Origin: JARRRD01 sp046706685
GTDB lineage: Bacteria > Nitrospirota > Thermodesulfovibrionia > Thermodesulfovibrionales > UBA6898
Direction: 5' to 3'
Assembly (NCBI GenBank): GCA_046706685.1
Contig: JBJKPE010000052.1
Location: 6,924-70,923, forward strand
DNA length: 64,000 nucleotides
Every line of letters starts with the position of its first letter. Position 1 is the stretch's first letter. The notes beneath the pieces were generated by a model that had not been told where the DNA came from, searched no databases, and worked only from the letters and a program-made list of their open reading frames with translations. Shown piece after piece: positions 39,611-48,086 of the stretch. The position numbers and the translations under genes are program-made.

Positions 39611-41887
39611 TCAGATCTTCCATGAAAGCACGCTGAGGATATTCGAGAAATCGTCGGTCCATACGGGAGATCTGCGGGAATGGCGAAGAATGTGCCATCT
39701 CGGGTCTACGATCAGCCCGGCGAGCGGATCCTTACGGCGGGCCATGGCGACCCATACGGACCGTTCCTTTCCGTGCATGATGTCGGATCTGCTCAGATCC
39801 GCATCATCGCGAATCACGCCGACCAAACCCGCGTCATGGGCAAGGTCTGCGACTACCCCTGCCAGATCGAGTCGCCGGTTCGTTATATTGAAAACCAGCA
39901 TGCCGCCGTCCGCCAGCTTATCGAGGTATAACTTCAGGGCTTCGCGTGTAACAAGGTGGATCGGGATGGAATCGGAACTGAAGGCATCCAGAACAATCAG
40001 ACCATAGTGGTGGTCGGGGGTGTCCCCCAGTCGCAGCCGTGCGTCACCCGTTATTATATTCAGGCTCTTTGCGCGAGTGTTCTTCAGGAACGTAAAATAA
40101 TGTGCGTCTCGGGCAATGCGCTCGACAGCCGGGTCGATTTCGTAAAAAGTCCAGTCCTCAGACGGCTTGGCATAAGTAGCCAGTGTGCCAGTCCCCAGTC
40201 CGACAACGGCAATGGTCGGGGGAGCCGAAGAGGACTCAAAGGCCGACATTACTTGACCGATCGGGCCGCTCGTGAAATAGTACGAGAGTGGTTCATTACT
40301 GAGCTCCGGCTTAAGGCTTTGCCGGCCGTGGAGGGTATCGCCGTGCATAAGCTGATGGTATTTTCCTTCCGCATCCACCGTCACCCGCAGCGTTCCAAAG
40401 AAATTCCTCTCCATCAAAAGCGGGCTGCCAAGAACGCCTGTAAAAAGGAGGCTGGCTGCGAGGATCCCCCCTAACCCGAGGCTGAAGCGGACGGGCCTTC
40501 TTACGGTACGGTATGTCAATAGGGCAGGCAAGGCGAATATGCAGAGCGCACTCAGCCGGCCGAGATTCACCCCTGATGTCTGTACGATGAGTATCGACGA
40601 TGCGGTCAGAAGCCCGATGGCAACCGGCCAGTTCAAGTCCCGGAATCCAACCTCCGGCAGTGGAGCCGCACCTGCCTGCCTCTCGCCCGACGGTCGAATG
40701 GCACAGGCAAGCACCATGACCAGCGGATATTCCAGCAGGCTGTGAAACAAAAGAGGGGCCAGGAGGGCATTGAACATGCCTCCGAGCACGCCGCCGAGGG
40801 ATATACACAAATAAAACTCGGTGAGACGATGGGCCGCAGGGCGGCTCTTAGCAATTTCTCCGTGGCAGATTATGGCTGCCGACCCGAACATCAGCAGGTT
40901 CAGAGACACCATCAGCCAAGCCAAGTGGGTCGCACCTGCGATGAAGGCAACTAGCAACACGACCGTACACAAACTGAGCATGCGACCGACCCACGGAGGC
41001 GGCAGGAAGGGGCGTCTCGCAAACACAAGGATGAATGTGAGCAGGTAGATCGCCAGCGGCACGACCCACAAGAGCGGAAACGGTGCGACATCCGTGGTCA
41101 GGTATGTCGTCACCCCCAGCATCAAACTCGAAGGTATAAACGCAAGAAGTATCCACCACCATCTCCGTGGAACGGGGTCGTCCGCGTCCAGGCTCTTCTT
41201 TACGGTCTCATCGCTTCGCACGCATGCACTTCCCTCTCGACCACAATCTGAATGCCTGGTCGAATAGGCAACGGCCTCCGTTTTGTGCGGCTTCGACCGC
41301 CACAGCACAGACGAGCAGACGCCGATACACACCGCCAGGAGCCCGTATCCACCCGCCCAGATTCTGCTTTGCTGCATGAGGCGAAGGTGAGGTTCGATGA
41401 GTAGCGGATAACTCAACAGTCCCAGCATGCTACCCGCATTGCTCGCCGCATACAGAAAATAGGGATCGCCTGCCAACCGATGATCTGCCTCGGCAAACCA
41501 TCTTTGGAGAAGCGGCGCTGTTGCGGATATGACCAGAAGAGGCAGACCGGCAGATATTGTCAGAAAACCGAGCAGCCACGGTACGGGGTCGGCAGAACCG
41601 GGTAGTGACGCCAGGGCGGCCTTGCTGATCCCGATGGGCAGCAGCGCCAGCGGAAACAGGATTATACCCAGGTGCATCAATGCCTGGCGCCGGGCAGTGA
41701 GCCATCGAGTCGACAAATGAGCATATAAATAGCCCAGAAGCAGGACCGACTGAAAAAACACCATGCACGTGTTCCAGACCGCCGGGACCCCTCCCAGAAG
41801 AGGGAGGACCATCTTTCCGATCATCGGTTCGACGACAAAGAGCAGTGCCGCGCTGAGGAATAGCGTTGCTGAGTAAAGAAAAACCAT
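39611..41887 (-). CDS. Membrane-fused spermidine-synthase-like protein
   Basis: The 758-aa protein has about 13 hydrophobic helices in the first two thirds (VFLYSATLFLSAALLFVVEP, IISAGLPLLVISATAPLLQR, and so on) and a soluble methyltransferase-like domain at the end (about 520-740): TIAVVGLGTGTLATYAK, YEIDPAVERIARDAHYF and DAFSSDSIPIHLVTREALKL. This matches fused MFS/spermidine-synthase proteins, common in proteobacteria and without proven function. The ATG lacks a ribosome site; CATAAT ends 8 nt upstream with TTGACG 16 bp before it, suggesting a leaderless mRNA. Confidence 0.85.
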   Translation of the reverse strand: MVFLYSATLFLSAALLFVVEPMIGKMVLPLLGGVPAVWNTCMVFFQSVLLLGYLYAHLSTRWLTARRQALMHLGIILFPLALLPIGISKAALASLPGSADPVPWLLGFLTISAGLPLLVISATAPLLQRWFAEADHRLAGDPYFLYAASNAGSMLGLLSYPLLIEPHLRLMQQSRIWAGGYGLLAVCIGVCSSVLWRSKPHKTEAVAYSTRHSDCGREGSACVRSDETVKKSLDADDPVPRRWWWILLAFIPSSLMLGVTTYLTTDVAPFPLLWVVPLAIYLLTFILVFARRPFLPPPWVGRMLSLCTVVLLVAFIAGATHLAWLMVSLNLLMFGSAAIICHGEIAKSRPAAHRLTEFYLCISLGGVLGGMFNALLAPLLFHSLLEYPLVMVLACAIRPSGERQAGAAPLPEVGFRDLNWPVAIGLLTASSILIVQTSGVNLGRLSALCIFALPALLTYRTVRRPVRFSLGLGGILAASLLFTGVLGSPLLMERNFFGTLRVTVDAEGKYHQLMHGDTLHGRQSLKPELSNEPLSYYFTSGPIGQVMSAFESSSAPPTIAVVGLGTGTLATYAKPSEDWTFYEIDPAVERIARDAHYFTFLKNTRAKSLNIITGDARLRLGDTPDHHYGLIVLDAFSSDSIPIHLVTREALKLYLDKLADGGMLVFNITNRRLDLAGVVADLAHDAGLVGVIRDDADLSRSDIMHGKERSVWVAMARRKDPLAGLIVDPRWHILRHSRRSPVWTDDFSNILSVLSWKI

Positions 41888-41923
41888 ATATCTTAATTAT
41901 GCGTAAATTGTTTGGATCGTCAA
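41888..41923 (-). promoter_or_regulatory. Leaderless-type promoter of the spermidine-synthase-like gene
   Basis: On the minus strand TTGACG (41923-41918), a 16-bp spacer and CATAAT (41901-41896), followed by 8 nt and the ATG. The start point would fall 1-2 nt before or at the ATG. Confidence 0.6.
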
Positions 41924-42020
41924 ATGAAAAGGTACCGGCCTGATCAAGACAGTCATCGGCCTTTTTACAGGATGGTACGTCGCCGAATGAAGAATTCACA
42001 AAAAATGACCTCCTACCGGC

Positions 42021-42123
42021 CTGTCATTCCCGCAAGCGAAGTGCGCCTGCCTGTCCGGCGGGCAGATCGGGAATCCTTTTGAAAGCCCCGGAAAGATTCC
42101 CGGTGAGGGTCGGGAAATGACAG
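42021..42123. repeat. 103-bp inverted-repeat element
   Basis: The ends are inverted copies, CTGTCATTCCCG at the left and CGGGAAATGACAG at the right, and the middle holds GCCTGCCTGTCCGGCGGGC. It carries no gene. It shares its left end with the repeat inside hsdM at 33046. A MITE-like or palindromic intergenic element is likely. Confidence 0.7.
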
Positions 42124-42282
42124 ACTATATCACCTTTCTGAATGGCAATTGTTTTGCAACGTTAGGGTTTACAAGGCACAAAAGGAACCCCTTATAACCT
42201 TTGATCTTAATCCGCGCAACGATAATTTTGCCCTGAAGGAAAAGGAATAAGAAGGAAGGGCCGAAGAGGTGAGACCGGGGAT
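42124..42282. other. Intergenic stretch downstream of the inverted-repeat element
   Basis: About 160 bp of AT-richer DNA without gene, promoter or repeat that I could recognise, up to the terminator at 42283. Confidence 0.3.
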
Positions 42283-42320
42283 GTAATAAAAAAAGCCCCG
42301 TCCAAAAGGGCGGGGCTTTT
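42283..42320 (-). terminator. Terminator of the exported-protein gene at 42337
   Basis: AAAAGCCCCGTCC-AAAA-GGGCGGGGCTTTT forms a long GC stem flanked by A/T tracts; on the minus strand the hairpin ends in a run of T. It lies 16 bp after the stop codon of the gene at 42337-43017. It could also stop + strand transcription. Confidence 0.85.
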
Positions 42321-42336
42321 CTCGATCCAGGAAGTT

Positions 42337-43017
42337 CTACTGTATCTGGTATGTGGTCAACTGGCCGTTGTTCAAATTATAAATGTAGAGGTAGCTCTGT
42401 GCGACTGATGTACTGAAGTCGTAGTTAAACATACTGAACGTCCCGCTTCCCATCATGGCGTTTCCGAAGTCCGTCGTGGTCACATAAACCATATTGTTTT
42501 GTATGACCGGCACTGATGCGAATTCGCCGTTGAGGGTAACCGCTACGGGTTTGGAGGATGCGGTGAGAGGAAGCTGGACTGCATAGAGCACGGACTGGTT
42601 GCTATTGCCGTCTGTGTTAAACTGGCTGAATTCCGGCAGAGAAGCCGTGGCTACAAGATAGCTGTCGTCGAAAGCCACAACGGGCCGTGACAGTATCCCG
42701 TTGAAAGTGAGTGTGACAGGCGTTCCGCCGTTGGGAGAAAATGCCATGAGACTCGACTGAAAGGAGTTGCTGGTGGGTGCCGTTCCACTGGTGGGTGCCG
42801 TTATCGTGGGCGCATAACTTATCAGATAGGCCGTGCCGTCGCTGCCCACCACGGGCTGGCCCGCCAAACCGTTCATCATCCCGAAGCCCCCGTTGTTCGT
42901 CATTGCGAACCCGCCGCCCATCATGCCGCCATCCATCATCGCCTCTGAACGGGCCGCAAAGGCCATTACGATAACCGCCGCGAAAGACAAAACCTTGATA
43001 ACTATGGACTTCTTCAT
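42337..43017 (-). CDS. Exported protein with Met/Gly-rich mature start, unknown
   Basis: The 226-aa protein starts MKKSIVIKVLSFAAVIVMAF (signal peptide, cleavage after AFAARSEA) and the mature part begins MMDGGMMGGGFAMTNNGGFG. The body is beta-rich with short Thr/Pro/Ser repeats (TITAPTSGTAPTSNSFQSSL) and 'GxxVxSxP' blocks reminiscent of a small PQQ/beta-propeller-like fold, but I name no family. The ATG at 43017 follows AAGGAGAGG. An OmpR-type box precedes the promoter and a terminator follows the stop. The Met-rich start resembles that of its neighbour and suggests a metal (copper) link; this is inference. Confidence 0.65.
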   Translation of the reverse strand: MKKSIVIKVLSFAAVIVMAFAARSEAMMDGGMMGGGFAMTNNGGFGMMNGLAGQPVVGSDGTAYLISYAPTITAPTSGTAPTSNSFQSSLMAFSPNGGTPVTLTFNGILSRPVVAFDDSYLVATASLPEFSQFNTDGNSNQSVLYAVQLPLTASSKPVAVTLNGEFASVPVIQNNMVYVTTTDFGNAMMGSGTFSMFNYDFSTSVAQSYLYIYNLNNGQLTTYQIQ

Positions 43018-43053
43018 TCTGAACCTCTCCTTGTGATTGTGAAACTGGCTGGA

Positions 43054-43070
43054 TGAGACCAATGGTCTCA
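43054..43070. repeat. Palindrome in the 5' untranslated region
   Basis: TGAGACC-ATT-GGTCTCA, a perfect 7-bp stem with 3-nt loop, lies just after the predicted start point of the gene at 42337. It may be a 5' RNA stabilising hairpin or an operator. Confidence 0.45.
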
Positions 43071-43083
43071 GTTTTACTAAAAT

Positions 43084-43116
43084 AGTATATCAGATCACTA
43101 TGAAGACTTTGTGAAG
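43084..43116 (-). promoter_or_regulatory. OmpR/PhoB-type box plus -10 for the exported protein at 42337
   Basis: On the minus strand: CTTCAC (43116-43111), N5, CTTCAT (43105-43100), N10, TATACT (43089-43084). The repeats are 11 bp apart, one helical turn, in the place of a -35 box. Three other promoters in this window have the same layout. Confidence 0.65.
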
Positions 43117-43234
43117 ATTATTATTAATAAATGCAATATAAAAGCTATGAACTAACCTTCGCCTTCTTCAAGAGATACTGCTTTGCCGCAAGTGCTGCCT
43201 TTGCCCTCTCACCGGATGCTATTACTATCCTTTG

Positions 43235-43272
43235 GGGAGGAGTAAAGAGGCTCTGGCCTCTTTACTCCTCCC
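43235..43272. terminator. Perfect 17-bp hairpin downstream of the gene at 43291
   Basis: GGGAGGAGTAAAGAGGC pairs exactly with GCCTCTTTACTCCTCCC around a TCTG loop. It lies 19 bp after the stop of the gene at 43291-43839. The T-tract is poor, so RNA end protection is as likely as termination. Confidence 0.6.
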
Positions 43273-43290
43273 TTTCCTGGGGTTACCAAA

Positions 43291-43839
43291 TTACTGAATG
43301 GTAAAGTTGGTCATCCAAAGGTAGTAAGTCGACATATTGGCACCCGCCGGGGCTGCCATAAGGCCCATAGTATATGTCCCCTTAGGGAGTGACGAAGTCG
43401 GGATGTTTCCGAACATGGCCTGGTTTACGCTGGTTACACCTGACATCCATGGCGTAACGCCCGACGACGCGGGCTGAAGTGACCCGTCCGGCCGCAGCAT
43501 GTAGATATTGAAGGGATCAATCGAGGGGGCATACAGGGCAAAATACATATCCACCGGACTGGCGAACTCACTTGTTGCCACCTGGACCGAAAGTGTATTG
43601 CCGCCCATGGCGACCGAGCCGACCCCTATAGGCATCGTGGTCGTAAAATCGGTACCCGTTAGAGGCGCGCTCGTTGCCCCATATGTGAACATCTGCTGGG
43701 ATGTGGGCAATTGCATCATGCCGGAGCCCATTGATGCTCCTCCTCCGCCTATCATCATCGCATCCGAGTATGCGGCGAAAGCGAACACCGCGACTATTGT
43801 CAAAATAAGTACCTGAACTTTTCCTGCAACTTTCTTCAT
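43291..43839 (-). CDS. Exported protein with Met/Gly-rich mature start, unknown
   Basis: The 182-aa protein starts MKKVAGKVQVLILTIVAVFA (signal peptide ending YSDA); the mature part begins MMIGGGGASMGSGMMQLPTS. The rest is a beta-sandwich-like sequence: FTTTMPIGVGSVAMGGNTLS, VDMYFALYAPSIDPFNIYML and SLPKGTYTMGLMAAPAGANM. Its start resembles the exported protein at 42337, but the bodies do not align by eye. Both have AAGGAGAGG ribosome sites and the same promoter box. It may be a secreted copper-handling protein; I do not recognise a family. Confidence 0.65.
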   Translation of the reverse strand: MKKVAGKVQVLILTIVAVFAFAAYSDAMMIGGGGASMGSGMMQLPTSQQMFTYGATSAPLTGTDFTTTMPIGVGSVAMGGNTLSVQVATSEFASPVDMYFALYAPSIDPFNIYMLRPDGSLQPASSGVTPWMSGVTSVNQAMFGNIPTSSLPKGTYTMGLMAAPAGANMSTYYLWMTNFTIQ

Positions 43840-43906
43840 TCTTTCCTCTCCTTTAAACATCGAACAATTTGTTTGTAAAGCAGATTCGAATCTATTTGCT
43901 AAGCTT

Positions 43907-43939
43907 AGTATATAGAAGAAATGTGAAAGAAAGTTGAAA
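43907..43939 (-). promoter_or_regulatory. OmpR/PhoB-type box plus -10 for the exported protein at 43291
   Basis: On the minus strand: TTTCAA (43939-43934), N5, TTTCAC (43928-43923), N10, TATACT (43912-43907). The layout is the same as at 43084. Confidence 0.65.
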
Positions 43940-44121
43940 ATCAGATTAAAAGATCTTAATGTCGGGGTTGACTTCAGTGTCTTAAAAGAATTCTTTGTCT
44001 TACCCGCGCTATTCTCAAAAAAAGCTCGCTAAAGCTCAAAAGAAATAGCGAACAGTTTCGATGCCTTTGGTATCAATGAGCCGGCAAAGAACAAGACCAA
44101 AAGAAAGGAACTTAACAGTCC

Positions 44122-44157
44122 TGTCATTTGACAGCACTACAAGAAAGAGAGATGATT
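44122..44157 (+). promoter_or_regulatory. Candidate promoter/operator upstream of the Met-rich protein and copA
   Basis: TTGACA (44129-44134), 17-bp spacer, GATGAT (44152-44157). The -35 box lies within a perfect palindrome CTGTCA-TT-TGACAG (44122-44135), a possible repressor site. The -10 match is 4 of 6. A leader of about 160 bases follows. Confidence 0.4.
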
Positions 44158-44325
44158 GTGAAAGGACCTGTTCCGGCGAATGAGGTGATCGGCGAGAATT
44201 AAGGAGGTCGGGCAGGGTGTGACAATCGGAAGAGCCTCCGTGGCAGCAGGTGAAAGACCTTGCCATAAAGCCGCAGCAGTAGAAATGGCCCACTTTCAAA
44301 TCAAAAAAACAGAGGAGGTGCAATT

Positions 44326-44733
44326 TTGAGGAAGATATTTTTTATTAGTATTGTGATTCTCGCTCTGTCGGTGACCTATGGCTTTGCCGAGACGGGAAAC
44401 GGCATGATGGAGGGTCGGCAGGGCGGCATGATGGAACACGGCAAGATGATGCGGCACGAGGGCATGATGGAGCACGGGCAGATGATGAACGACATGATGG
44501 AAATGACGGGCCGGATGTCGGAAATGATGGGCAAGCTATCGGGGATGATGAAGGACATGCCGCAGGACAGGATGATGAAGGCTTCTGAATTGATGAGGGA
44601 TATGTCGCACCAGATGATGGAAATGTCGAAGATGATGAGAAGGGGCAAGGCTTCTTATAAAGAGATGAAAAAGTTGCAGGGCAGGATGACGATGATGCAG
44701 AAGAGCTTCTCCGGGATGGGAATGATGCAATGA
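44326..44733 (+). CDS. Met/His-rich periplasmic protein
   Basis: The 135-aa protein starts at a TTG after AGGAGGTG. It has a signal peptide (KIFFISIVILALSVTYGFA) and a mature part made largely of methionine and acidic/basic residues with repeated GMM..HG, DMMEM and MMGKLSGMM units (NGMMEGRQGGMMEHGKMM). Such Met-rich sequence binds Cu(I) or Ag(I), as in CusF/CopK-like or PcoE-type proteins. It is a single-exon helical protein with a basic C-terminal third. The copA gene follows 38 bp downstream; co-expression as periplasmic copper buffer and exporter is likely. Confidence 0.75.
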   Translation: MRKIFFISIVILALSVTYGFAETGNGMMEGRQGGMMEHGKMMRHEGMMEHGQMMNDMMEMTGRMSEMMGKLSGMMKDMPQDRMMKASELMRDMSHQMMEMSKMMRRGKASYKEMKKLQGRMTMMQKSFSGMGMMQ

Positions 44734-44770
44734 GGTAGAAGCCAGGATATATGATCATGACGAGGAAGAC

Positions 44771-47182
44771 ATGAAAGTCACCGATCCGGTTTGTCGCATG
44801 ACGATCGAGGACAGCGAGGCCACTGCCTCTTCGACATACAAGGGAAAGACCTATTATTTCTGCTCGAAGCCCTGCAGGGAGGACTTCGACAAAAATCCCG
44901 GGTCTTACATTGCGGACAAGGCGGAAGCCAAACAGAGCGGCGGCACTGAAAAGGTAATTGACTACACCTGCCCAATGCATCCGGAGTTAAGGCAGTCCAA
45001 ACCCGGAGCCTGTCCGAAATGCGGCATGGCACTGGAGCCGGTGGAGCCGTCAATTCCATTGAGCAAGACGGAATGGACCTGTCCCATGCATCCGGAAATC
45101 GTCCGCGATGCGCCGGGCAGTTGCCCTATCTGCGGCATGGCTCTGGAGCCGAAAACAGTTACGGCCGAAGAAGAGGAAAATCCCGAACTCATCGACATGA
45201 CGCGGCGGTTCAATGTGAGCGTCGTACTCACGGTTCCCGTCTTTTTGATTGCGATGCGCCATTTTATCCCCGGACTGTCGCCCCTCCTTGGGAGGGTTCC
45301 GGTATCATTTCTCACCTGGGCCGAACTCGTACTCTCGACTCCCGTGGTCCTCTGGTGCGCATGGCCCTTTTTCGTTCGAGGGTGGCAGTCTGTCGTCACC
45401 TGGAACCCCAACATGTTTACCCTCATCGGCCTCGGTACAGGGGTCGCATATGTGTACAGCCTTATAGCAGCCTTTTTCCCCGGGCTCTTTCCAGCGTCCT
45501 TCCGGACCGAGGGAGGGCAGGTGAGCGTCTATTTCGAGGCAGCGGCGGTAATCACCACCCTCGTACTTCTTGGGCAGGTGCTTGAACTCAGGGCCAGGAG
45601 CAGGACAGGGGCGGCGATAAGGGCGCTGCTCGGCCTCGCTCCCAAGACCGCCCGCCTCATAAGTGACGGCAATGAAGAGGATGTGCCCCTAGAACAGATT
45701 AACCCCGGCGACCTCCTTCGTGTGCGGCCGGGAGAGAAGATCCCTGTAGACGGAACCGTTATCGAGGGGTCAAGTTCGGTGGATGAGGCCATGATAACAG
45801 GCGAACCGATTTCTGTGGAGAAGGGAAAAGGCGACAGGGTAATCGGTGCAACCGTAAACGGGACCGGCAGTCTCGTCATGAAGGCCGAGAAGGTCGGTGC
45901 AGAAACCCTCCTGGCCCGGATTGTACATATGGTGGCCGAGGCGCAGAGGAGCAGGGCGCCGATCCAGAAACTTGCGGACGTGGTGGCCGCTTATTTCGTG
46001 CAGATCGTGGTTGCAATCGCAGTGGTCACCTTTGTCGTCTGGATGTGGCTTGGACCGGAGCCGAAGTTTACCATGGCCCTTATAAATGCGGTGGCAGTGC
46101 TTATCATCGCCTGTCCCTGCGCCATGGGGCTTGCAACGCCCATGTCGATCATGGTGGCAGCGGGAAAGGGCGCCTCTGCCGGAGTGCTTTTCAAAAACGC
46201 CGAGGCGATAGAGGTGATGAAAGCGGTCGATACGCTTGTGACCGATAAGACAGGTACTCTAACCGAAGGGAAACCGAAACTTGTCGAAGTTGTTCCCTCC
46301 GGCGGATTTGATGAGGAAGAGTTGCTCCGGATTGCTGCCGGCATCGAAGTTGGGAGTGAGCACCCTCTGGCGGCAGCTATAGTCTCCGGGGCGAAGGAAA
46401 AGGATATATCACCTTCAAAGGTTGAGTCGTTTCAGTCTCTCACCGGACGCGGGGTAACGGGTTTGATCGACGGAAAGAAGGTCGGCCTCGGCAACCTCTC
46501 CCTCCTTGACGAGCTCGGAATCCATCCCGGGGACCTCTCTACGAGGGCCGAGTCGATGCGGCGCGACGGACAGACCGTCATGTTTGTTGTCGTCGACGGG
46601 AAGGCGGCAGGTCTTCTGGGGGTCGCCGACCCTGTCAAGGAGACGACATCAGAGGCCATTAAATCCCTTCATGGGGAAGGTATCCGGATTGTCATGCTTA
46701 CCGGCGACAGCAGGACTACAGCGGAGGCGGTGTCAAAGAAACTCGGCATCGATGAGGTGATCGCAGAGGTATTGCCGGACCAGAAGGCCGACATCGTCAA
46801 ACGCCTCCAGTCCGAAGGAAGGGTCGTCGCGATGGCCGGAGACGGGATCAATGACGCCCCGGCCCTTGCTCAGGCGCAGGTGGGTATCGCGATGGGAACA
46901 GGGACCGACGTGGCCATGGAGAGCGCCGGGGTGACACTCGTGAAAGGAGACCTGCGGGGGATAGTCCGCGCAAGAAGGCTGAGCAGGGCTGCGATGCGGA
47001 ACATCAAACAGAACCTTTTTTGGGCCTTTGCCTACAACTCGGTGGGAGTGCCGCTGGCAGCCGGGGTGCTCTACCCCTTCTTCGGGATCCTGCTGAGCCC
47101 GATGATAGCAGCCGCTGCGATGAGCTTCAGTTCGGTGTCGGTTGTTGCAAACGCGTTGAGACTGAGAAGAGTTCAGCTCTGA
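44771..47182 (+). CDS. copA: Copper-translocating P-type ATPase CopA
   Basis: The 803-aa protein has an N-terminal YHS domain (MKVTDPVCRMTIEDSEATAS to about 50), two heavy-metal-binding segments (YTCPMHPELRQSKPGACPKC and WTCPMHPEIVRDAPGSCPIC), then the P1B core: CPC motif IACPCAMGLATP, phosphorylation site DKTGTLTEG, TGDSRTTAEAV, and hinge MAGDGINDAPALAQAQVGIA. The CPC motif and N-terminal domains point to Cu(I)/Ag(I) export. There is no classical GMTCxxC HMA domain; the YHS/HMBD set takes its place. The upstream Met-rich gene is probably co-transcribed. Confidence 0.92.
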   Translation: MKVTDPVCRMTIEDSEATASSTYKGKTYYFCSKPCREDFDKNPGSYIADKAEAKQSGGTEKVIDYTCPMHPELRQSKPGACPKCGMALEPVEPSIPLSKTEWTCPMHPEIVRDAPGSCPICGMALEPKTVTAEEEENPELIDMTRRFNVSVVLTVPVFLIAMRHFIPGLSPLLGRVPVSFLTWAELVLSTPVVLWCAWPFFVRGWQSVVTWNPNMFTLIGLGTGVAYVYSLIAAFFPGLFPASFRTEGGQVSVYFEAAAVITTLVLLGQVLELRARSRTGAAIRALLGLAPKTARLISDGNEEDVPLEQINPGDLLRVRPGEKIPVDGTVIEGSSSVDEAMITGEPISVEKGKGDRVIGATVNGTGSLVMKAEKVGAETLLARIVHMVAEAQRSRAPIQKLADVVAAYFVQIVVAIAVVTFVVWMWLGPEPKFTMALINAVAVLIIACPCAMGLATPMSIMVAAGKGASAGVLFKNAEAIEVMKAVDTLVTDKTGTLTEGKPKLVEVVPSGGFDEEELLRIAAGIEVGSEHPLAAAIVSGAKEKDISPSKVESFQSLTGRGVTGLIDGKKVGLGNLSLLDELGIHPGDLSTRAESMRRDGQTVMFVVVDGKAAGLLGVADPVKETTSEAIKSLHGEGIRIVMLTGDSRTTAEAVSKKLGIDEVIAEVLPDQKADIVKRLQSEGRVVAMAGDGINDAPALAQAQVGIAMGTGTDVAMESAGVTLVKGDLRGIVRARRLSRAAMRNIKQNLFWAFAYNSVGVPLAAGVLYPFFGILLSPMIAAAAMSFSSVSVVANALRLRRVQL

Positions 47183-47467
47183 ACCGGCCAAATCCTGTCA
47201 CGGATCGGAAGTAAGGAGATGACTCTCAAAAAGAAAGAGATACGCCTGCCGGGAGAAATCGGTGAAGACTCTCAGTCTTCGTCCCGGCGCTTCTGTCGCG
47301 GCCGGTTGTTAAGCCGCGACATGCCCTCCAAGCTTTTGAGCATTGTTATAAGATAAATTGTCTTACCGGAGGAAATAGTAGCCATAAAGTGCGTTCTTTC
47401 ATTATTAAAAGCGATAGGCGGGAAAATGCGGCGAGGTATTTGAGGGAGCTTGAGGTAAAATCTGGAT

Positions 47468-47962
47468 ATGAAGAATATGTCCCGCTTGAGGCATGAATTA
47501 TTTCGTGTTGGGATTATCCTGAAGGGAATTGACGGAGTCCTGGAGATAATCGGCGGATTCTTATTCTTGATGATAAGCCCCCCGGCCCTTAATAAAATCA
47601 TCTATTACCTGACTCGGCATGAGTTAAGTGAAGACCCCAAAGACGTTATTGCAAATTATTTAATCCGCGCGGCCAGAGATTTTTCCATAAGCAATCAATT
47701 ATTCGGATTTATATATCTTCTATCCCACGGCATAATAAAAATCGTCCTTATTTTCTCGCTTTGGAAAAGAAGGCTATGGTCTTATCCGGTTGCAGTGATA
47801 TTCTTCGGCCTGTTTGGAACTTATCAAATGTATAAATATTATCTGGACCATTCTTTCGGGTGGATATTGTTAACAATTCTTGATGTTTTCGTAATTACCT
47901 TGACTTTGCTCGAATACAGAGAGCTCAAGGGAAATTACAAGGCATCCTCGCCCGGCTCCTAG
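47468..47962 (+). CDS. DUF2127-family membrane protein
   Basis: The 164-aa protein has four to five hydrophobic helices (GIILKGIDGVLEIIGGFLFL, IYLLSHGIIKIVLIFSLWKR, YPVAVIFFGLFGTYQMYKYY, WILLTILDVFVITLTLLEYR), with charged 'SLWKRR' and 'GIDGVLEI' motifs of the DUF2127 family. No function is known. The start has no strong ribosome site; ATG 47477 is an alternative. Confidence 0.75.
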   Translation: MKNMSRLRHELFRVGIILKGIDGVLEIIGGFLFLMISPPALNKIIYYLTRHELSEDPKDVIANYLIRAARDFSISNQLFGFIYLLSHGIIKIVLIFSLWKRRLWSYPVAVIFFGLFGTYQMYKYYLDHSFGWILLTILDVFVITLTLLEYRELKGNYKASSPGS

Positions 47963-48086
47963 CCGACAGACAACTGCCCGGTCCAGGGAACCAGTCACAC
48001 CGAAGGGCTTATAGCCCCGGCAGTGGTCCTGCTGTAGTCCGCGGTCAGGCATGAAGGCAACCGCAAAAAAAATTCCGGGTAGAACG

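Noticed and set aside
39405..40007. Possible toxin partner for the orphan antitoxin
   Set aside because: The frame has no RelE/Doc/PIN features and lies antisense to the conserved end of the spermidine-synthase-like gene.
43940..44325. Riboswitch upstream of the Met-rich protein
   Set aside because: The leader has GC-rich stretches but matches no riboswitch class I know; only the promoter/operator at 44122 could be supported.
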